Below, in pieces: positions 32,467-36,230 of a stretch of 36,230 bases of DNA. The position numbers were made by a program, and so were the translations under genes. Origin of the DNA: Pseudomonadota bacterium (lineage in GTDB: Bacteria; Pseudomonadota; Alphaproteobacteria; Ferrovibrionales; Ferrovibrionaceae); NCBI GenBank assembly GCA_023434425.1, contig JAEYSS010000087.1, forward strand, positions 1 through 36,230. The letters are read 5' to 3'. The notes under the pieces are model-generated. The model was not told where the DNA came from. It made no database searches and saw only the letters and a list, made by a program, of their open reading frames with translations. Numbering within the stretch: the stretch's first letter is position 1; every line of letters begins with the position of its first letter.

Positions 32467-33147
32467 ATGAGCGGCCACGACAAGGTCACGACAAATCAGG
32501 CGGTTAGCCCGCTGCCGATGCCCTCCCTGCGGCGCCGGCTGGTCGGCGCCATCGCCTCCCTGCCGCTGGTGGCCGCCGCCCTGATCGCGCTCGGCCCCTT
32601 CGGCAGCAACGTGCAGGCCCAGCAGATCAGCAAGCGAACAGGAGCCACCGGCATGACCGCGCATGATTTCGACCTGACCGGGATCGACGGCACGCCGATG
32701 CCGCTGAAGCAGTTCAGGGGCAAGGTCGTGCTGCTGGTCAACACCGCCTCGCAATGCGGCTTCACCCCGCAATATGCCGACCTGGAAAAGATCTGGCAGC
32801 AGTATCGCGCGCGCGGCCTGGTCGTGCTCGGCGTGCCGTCGAACGATTTCGGCGGCCAGGAACCGGGCACGGCCGCGCAGATCAAGGAATTCTGCGAGGT
32901 CAATTTCAACATCGATTTCCCGCTCGCCGAGAAGCAGGTGGTGAAAGGCCCGGATGCGCATCCGCTCTATCGCTGGATCGCCAGCGAACTGGGCGAGGAT
33001 GCGCTGCCGAAATGGAATTTCCACAAATACCTGATCGGCGCCGACGGCAAGCTGATCGAAGGCTTCGCCACGCCGGTCAAGCCGACCGACGGCAAGATCA
33101 CCCGCGCCATCGAACTGGCGCTGCTGAAGGCGAAGGCCGGGGCGTAA
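32467..33147 (+). CDS. Exported glutathione peroxidase-family thiol peroxidase
   Basis: 226 residues. An N-terminal hydrophobic signal (LRRRLVGAIASLPLVAAALI) gives a periplasmic or anchored protein; the enzyme core starts near residue 63. Catalytic tetrad: Cys97 in NTASQCGFTPQY, Gln131 in SNDFGGQEPG, Trp183 and Asn184 in KWNFHKYLI. A second Cys (143, in EFCEVNFN) matches the resolving cysteine of thioredoxin-dependent members. A cytosolic start at ATG 32653 is conceivable. The family is usually cytosolic, so export is a distinguishing feature. Confidence 0.92.
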   Translation: MSGHDKVTTNQAVSPLPMPSLRRRLVGAIASLPLVAAALIALGPFGSNVQAQQISKRTGATGMTAHDFDLTGIDGTPMPLKQFRGKVVLLVNTASQCGFTPQYADLEKIWQQYRARGLVVLGVPSNDFGGQEPGTAAQIKEFCEVNFNIDFPLAEKQVVKGPDAHPLYRWIASELGEDALPKWNFHKYLIGADGKLIEGFATPVKPTDGKITRAIELALLKAKAGA

Positions 33148-33186
33148 CCCTTACGTGGCTCTTCTCAATCCCGTAAAGCTGCCGGC

Positions 33187-34044
33187 ATGAACTACCGTCA
33201 CGCCTTTCATGCCGGCAATTTCGGCGACGTGCTGAAGCATGTCGTGCTGCTGGAACTGCTGGAGGCTTTGCACCGCAAGCCCAATCCGGTGCATCTGATC
33301 GACACCCATGCCGGTCTCGGCCTCTACGATCTCGCCTCGGATGAAGCCCAGCGCAGCGGCGAATACCGCTTCGGCATCGGCGCCGTGCTGTCCGATCCCA
33401 ATGCGGCGAAACTCCTGCCGCGCTACTGGGACGCGCTGAAACGCCTCAACCCGGACCTGAAGCCCGGCGGCAGCGGGCTGCGGCGCTATCCCGGTTCGCC
33501 CTGGCTGCTGCAGGACAGCGTGCGTGCCGGCGACCGCGTCACGCTCTGCGAGCTGCACCCGCAGGATGCCGAGACGCTCAAACACAACATTGGCCGCGAT
33601 CCGGCTGTCTCGGTGCATCACCGCGACGGCTTCGAGGCGCTGAAGGCGCTGACGCCGCCCACGCCGCGCCGGGGACTTGCCCTGATCGATCCGGCCTTCG
33701 AGGCGAAGGATGAATTCGAGACCCTGAGCAAAGCCGTGCTGCTGGCGCATCAGCGCTGGGCCACCGGCATGCTGGCGGTGTGGTATCCGATCAAGGACCA
33801 GAAAAGCATCGACCGGTGGAAGGCCGCGCTGGCGAAGCAGCTGAAAGCCGAGACGCTGTGTCTCGAACTGACGGTGCGGCCGGCGAAAGACGACCGGCAG
33901 ATGAACGGCAGCGGGCTGCTCGTGGTCAATCCGCCCTGGCAGCTGGCCGAGACGCTGAAGCCGATGCTGGAATTTCTGAAAAGCCGCATGGCACGCGAAG
34001 GCGGCGCGGCGGTGAAGATTACGACGCTGGTGAAGTCCACATAA
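33187..34044 (+). CDS. rlmJ: 23S rRNA (adenine-2030 N6)-methyltransferase
   Basis: 285 residues. The opening MNYRHAFHAGNFGDVLKHVV is diagnostic, followed by DTHAGLGLYDL and the SAM-binding CELHPQDAETLKHN. The catalytic motif, normally DPPY or DPPF, reads DPAF at 168-171; the reading is clear in the bases. Activity is still likely but the substitution is worth noting. Start ATG 33187 is 39 bases after the peroxidase stop. Confidence 0.94.
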   Translation: MNYRHAFHAGNFGDVLKHVVLLELLEALHRKPNPVHLIDTHAGLGLYDLASDEAQRSGEYRFGIGAVLSDPNAAKLLPRYWDALKRLNPDLKPGGSGLRRYPGSPWLLQDSVRAGDRVTLCELHPQDAETLKHNIGRDPAVSVHHRDGFEALKALTPPTPRRGLALIDPAFEAKDEFETLSKAVLLAHQRWATGMLAVWYPIKDQKSIDRWKAALAKQLKAETLCLELTVRPAKDDRQMNGSGLLVVNPPWQLAETLKPMLEFLKSRMAREGGAAVKITTLVKST

Positions 34045-34049
34045 CTTTT

Positions 34050-34120
34050 TCGTCGTTCCCGCGAAAGCGGGAACCCAGTCGTGCCGTTGTTCTGGATCCC
34101 CGCTTTCGCGGGGATGACGA
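34050..34120. repeat. GCGAAAGC-type palindromic repeat element 2
   Basis: Same family as the element at 31182. Left arm TCGTCGTTCCCGCGAAAGCG from 34050; right arm ending CGCGGGGATGACGA at 34120. The arms are inverted and each forms a hairpin. It starts 5 bases after the rlmJ stop, before a convergent gene, again a probable two-way terminator (T6 run at 34045-34050). Confidence 0.88.
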
Positions 34121-34144
34121 TGTATTTATTGCCGCGATCGTGCG

Positions 34145-34627
34145 CTAGTGAATCGTGCCCGACGGCGGATCGAGATCGTCGTCGTCATCGTCCTCGTCGT
34201 CGAGGTCGTCATCGAGATCGGGATCTTCGTCGTCATTGGCGCCGGTCGGCGGACTGGCCACCGGGCCGGCCTGGTGATGGCTGAGCCGCCAGGCCTTGCC
34301 TTCGCGCACGAACAGATTCGAGGCGATCAGATACTGGTCTTCCACCTTCTCGAAACAGATCACCAGCGCCACATCGCCCCACAGCGTGACGCGCGGCCCC
34401 ATCATCTGCAAAGCCGGCTGCGACGGGTTGGACAGGATGCGGCGCCAGCCTTCCAGCACGGCCTCGCGGCCCATCAGCGGCGGCCAGCCCGGATGGATGC
34501 AGACGACCGGCGCCTTCTTGGCCCAGAGCTCTTCCATGGCCGCGATGTCACGCGACGCGAATGCGCGATAAAACGCGGCGTTGGTATCCAGCAGGGCGGT
34601 TTCGTCATCGGGCGGCGGCGTCGGCAT
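34145..34627 (-). CDS. NTF2-like/SnoaL-type protein with acidic tail
   Basis: 160 residues. The NTF2-like fold (about 10-125) is of the small DUF4440/SnoaL-3 type: NAAFYRAFASRDIAAMEELW, VVCIHPGWPPLMGREAVLEG, WRLSHHQAGPV. Residues 130-153 are a run of Asp and Glu (EDPDLDDDLDDEDDDDDDLD), encoded by a GAC/GAT-rich stretch. The function of the core is unknown; the tail could bind cations or a basic partner. Confidence 0.83.
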   Translation of the reverse strand: MPTPPPDDETALLDTNAAFYRAFASRDIAAMEELWAKKAPVVCIHPGWPPLMGREAVLEGWRRILSNPSQPALQMMGPRVTLWGDVALVICFEKVEDQYLIASNLFVREGKAWRLSHHQAGPVASPPTGANDDEDPDLDDDLDDEDDDDDDLDPPSGTIH

Positions 34628-34702
34628 GCCGCCACTTTAGAATGGGCCCGGGCGGCTTGGTAGTGCCTTGCACCATCTCCTTTGGGATGCTTCCCTCACG
34701 GC

Positions 34703-35221
34703 ATGACCGCACCCCCATCGGCATCCGGGCCTGCAGCCAAGCCGGACTTTGCCATCCTGATGGTCTGCACCGGCAACATCTGCCGCTCGCCCACCGCCGA
34801 CGGCATGCTGCGCCATGTCGTGCAGCGCGCCGGGTTGTCGGATCGGGTGCTGGTCGATTCCGCCGGCACGCATGACTACCATGTCGGCGATCCGCCCGAC
34901 CGCCGCAGTGCCGCCCATGCAAAACGCTTCGGCATCGACCTGGACGGGCTGCGCGCCCGCCAGGTCACGGTGCAGGATTTCGCCGACTTCGACCTGATCC
35001 TGGCGATGGATGAGGGGCATTACCGCCAGCTGCAGCGGCTCTGCCCGCCGCAGTATCGCGACCGGGTGAAACTGTATCTGTCCTATGCGCCGCGCTTCGG
35101 CCGCGACGTGCCCGACCCCTATTACGGCAACTCGGACGGCTTCGACATGGTCTGGCGCATGTGCGAGGCGGTGACCGAGGCGCTGCTGATCGAGATCAAC
35201 CAGCGTCTCGGCCTGAAGTAA
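34703..35221 (+). CDS. Low-molecular-weight protein tyrosine phosphatase
   Basis: 172 residues. The P-loop CTGNICRSP gives nucleophile Cys22 and Arg28; the general acid is Asp138 in PDPYYG. VDSAGTHDYHVGDPPDRR and DFDLILAMD are family blocks. ATG 34703 is preferred over an upstream TTG at 34682. No exopolysaccharide or tyrosine-kinase gene is adjacent, so a housekeeping rather than polysaccharide role is as likely. Confidence 0.94.
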   Translation: MTAPPSASGPAAKPDFAILMVCTGNICRSPTADGMLRHVVQRAGLSDRVLVDSAGTHDYHVGDPPDRRSAAHAKRFGIDLDGLRARQVTVQDFADFDLILAMDEGHYRQLQRLCPPQYRDRVKLYLSYAPRFGRDVPDPYYGNSDGFDMVWRMCEAVTEALLIEINQRLGLK

Positions 35222-35224
35222 CCG

Positions 35225-35647
35225 TCAGGCTGTGGGCCCGCCGAGCTGCCGCTGCCCCAATTCTCGTTCCATTGCGGCGACGCCCTGCTCCATCATCGCC
35301 TCGATGGCCGGTTTCATTCCGGCCGGCAGCAGGTCGGCCTGCCAGACGATGCGGCAGCGCCCGGGGCCATCCTCGGTCACGGTGAAGGACGCATTGTGAT
35401 GCGTCAGCCGTCCGCCGCTGGCCGAATAGGCCAGGCGATGCGCTGCGTCATCGAGATCGACAATCGCCTCGCGCGCCACGATGCCGTTGGCGAAGGTGAC
35501 GATGCGCGCCGCGCCGCCCTCCTCCAGCCGGCAGTCGGTGACGAAGCCCGGTGCCAGCACGCGATGCACAGCCCCGGTATCGCGGAAGGCGGCCCAGACG
35601 CTGTCGAGGCCGGCGGCGACGGTGAATTCCTTGCGGATGGTCGGCAT
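35225..35647 (-). CDS. SRPBCC (START/Bet v1-like) family protein
   Basis: 140 residues of the SRPBCC fold, polyketide-cyclase/dehydrase type: MPTIRKEFTVAAGLDSVWAA, then HRVLAPGFVTDCRLEEGG. ATG 35647 has AGGAGA upstream. It is 14 bases downstream of the VOC gene on the same strand, so probably co-transcribed. Substrate unknown. Confidence 0.82.
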   Translation of the reverse strand: MPTIRKEFTVAAGLDSVWAAFRDTGAVHRVLAPGFVTDCRLEEGGAARIVTFANGIVAREAIVDLDDAAHRLAYSASGGRLTHHNASFTVTEDGPGRCRIVWQADLLPAGMKPAIEAMMEQGVAAMERELGQRQLGGPTA

Positions 35648-35661
35648 CGGCCGATCTCCTG

Positions 35662-36039
35662 TTACGCGGGCTTGCTGCAATAGGCCTCGATCCGGTAGCC
35701 GTCCGGGTCGATGGCAAAGGCGGCATAGTAGTTGTCGCCGTAATCGGCGCGCAGGCCCGGCTGGCCATTGTCCCTGCCGCCCTGCGCCAGGGCTGCGGCA
35801 TGGAAAGCCGCGACGCTTTTGCGGCTTGGCGCGTCGAAGCAGAAATGCAGGCCCGACGCCATGTCGGCCGGCACGGGTTTATCCGTCTGGCTGATCCACA
35901 GCACCACGCTCTTGTCGCCATAGCCGAGCGAACCTTCACCCTCGCTGAGGCAGGTATAGCCGAGCGGCTTGAGCACGGCGTCATAGAAAATCTGGGTCTT
36001 CGCCGTGTCGCGAACCCCGATGGACACATGATTCAGCAT
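35662..36039 (-). CDS. VOC-family protein, paralogue of the 28419 gene
   Basis: 125 residues of the glyoxalase fold: MLNHVSIGVRDTAKTQIFYD at the start, and AAFHAAALAQGGRDNGQPGL followed by YYAAFAIDPDGYRIEAYC. Candidate metal ligands are His4, His65 region and the C-terminal Glu. ATG 36039 has AGGGGA upstream. It shares its layout and end blocks with the protein at 28419-28805. Confidence 0.9.
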   Translation of the reverse strand: MLNHVSIGVRDTAKTQIFYDAVLKPLGYTCLSEGEGSLGYGDKSVVLWISQTDKPVPADMASGLHFCFDAPSRKSVAAFHAAALAQGGRDNGQPGLRADYGDNYYAAFAIDPDGYRIEAYCSKPA

Positions 36040-36153
36040 TGTTTTCCCCTGCGGATATTCTGGCAAATTTCCGGCAGCAGTCCGTGCCGGCCCCGGCACC
36101 ATGCCCCGGTCTGCGGTATCGGCGCTTGGGGAAAATTGCTATTCTTGCGCCCC

Positions 36154-36230
36154 ATGGCCGATATGTCCGACACCGTCTCTCCCGTCACGCCCGCCGCGCG
36201 CGGGGGCGCGCGCGCCGCCGGCGGGGGGCG
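36154..36230 (+). CDS. Start of an unidentified gene, cut by the right edge
   Basis: An open frame from ATG 36154 (MADMSDTVSPVTPAARGG) runs off the window. The last 40 bases are almost only G and C. Too short to assign. Confidence 0.35.
   Translation, partial: MADMSDTVSPVTPAARGGARAAGGG

Overview
This GC-rich 36 kb window comes from the chromosome of a flagellated alphaproteobacterium, most likely near the Rhodospirillales. The evidence is the divergent xseA/purD pair, an EcfG-type (ECF15) general-stress sigma factor with a matching GGAAC-N16-CGTT promoter, a DivJ/PleC-like histidine kinase, a short alphaproteobacterial-type flagellin, a TipF-like EAL protein, and the run ribF, ileS, lspA, DUF3035 lipoprotein, two M16 peptidases, mutL on one strand. 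It is mostly ordinary chromosome. I see no prophage, insertion sequence, CRISPR array, rRNA or tRNA.

Layout. 1-2295: xseA (cut by the left edge) and purD, divergent. 2447-4582: two tandem aminoglycoside-phosphotransferase-like kinases, the second with its catalytic residues replaced. 4646-6317: a general-stress block with a PRC-barrel gene under a clear EcfG promoter, a small unidentified protein in the position of an anti-sigma factor, and the ECF sigma factor. 6417-8745: a DUF2817 M14-like peptidase and an ACAD10/11-type acyl-CoA dehydrogenase. 8870-11459: tadA, then a class I glutamine amidotransferase-like hydrolase, an RsuA/RluB-type pseudouridine synthase and rsmD, the last three joined by ATGA overlaps. 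11460-11698: a non-coding array of GCTTAT-like words spaced one helical turn apart. 11699-15292: an AraC regulator, a divergent small protein, a PPOX-family protein and a LuxR-type regulator. 15428-16665: a flagellin gene and its AT-rich upstream region with a repeated TAGGTATAT word.

16666-24077, minus strand: mutL, an inactive and an active M16 peptidase, a DUF3035 lipoprotein and an orphan hybrid-less histidine kinase. 24319-29746, minus strand: lspA, ileS, a DUF559 endonuclease-like gene lying between two direct copies of a roughly 100-bp palindromic repeat, a VOC protein and ribF. 29785-36039: a MaoC hydratase, a HAD phosphatase, a degenerate EAL protein, a secreted glutathione peroxidase, rlmJ, an NTF2-like protein with an acidic tail, a low-molecular-weight tyrosine phosphatase, an SRPBCC protein and a second VOC protein. 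A further gene begins at the right edge.

Working together: the kinase-like pair and the acyl-CoA dehydrogenase look like the separated modules of mammalian ACAD10/ACAD11, which act on 4-hydroxy fatty acids. RsmD, RlmJ, TadA, the pseudouridine synthase and IleS serve translation. LspA, the DUF3035 lipoprotein and the M16 pair serve the envelope. The EAL protein and the flagellin belong to motility. The most unusual non-coding signals are the phased array at 11505-11616, the repeat-bracketed DUF559 gene, and the operator-like repeats upstream of flagellin.
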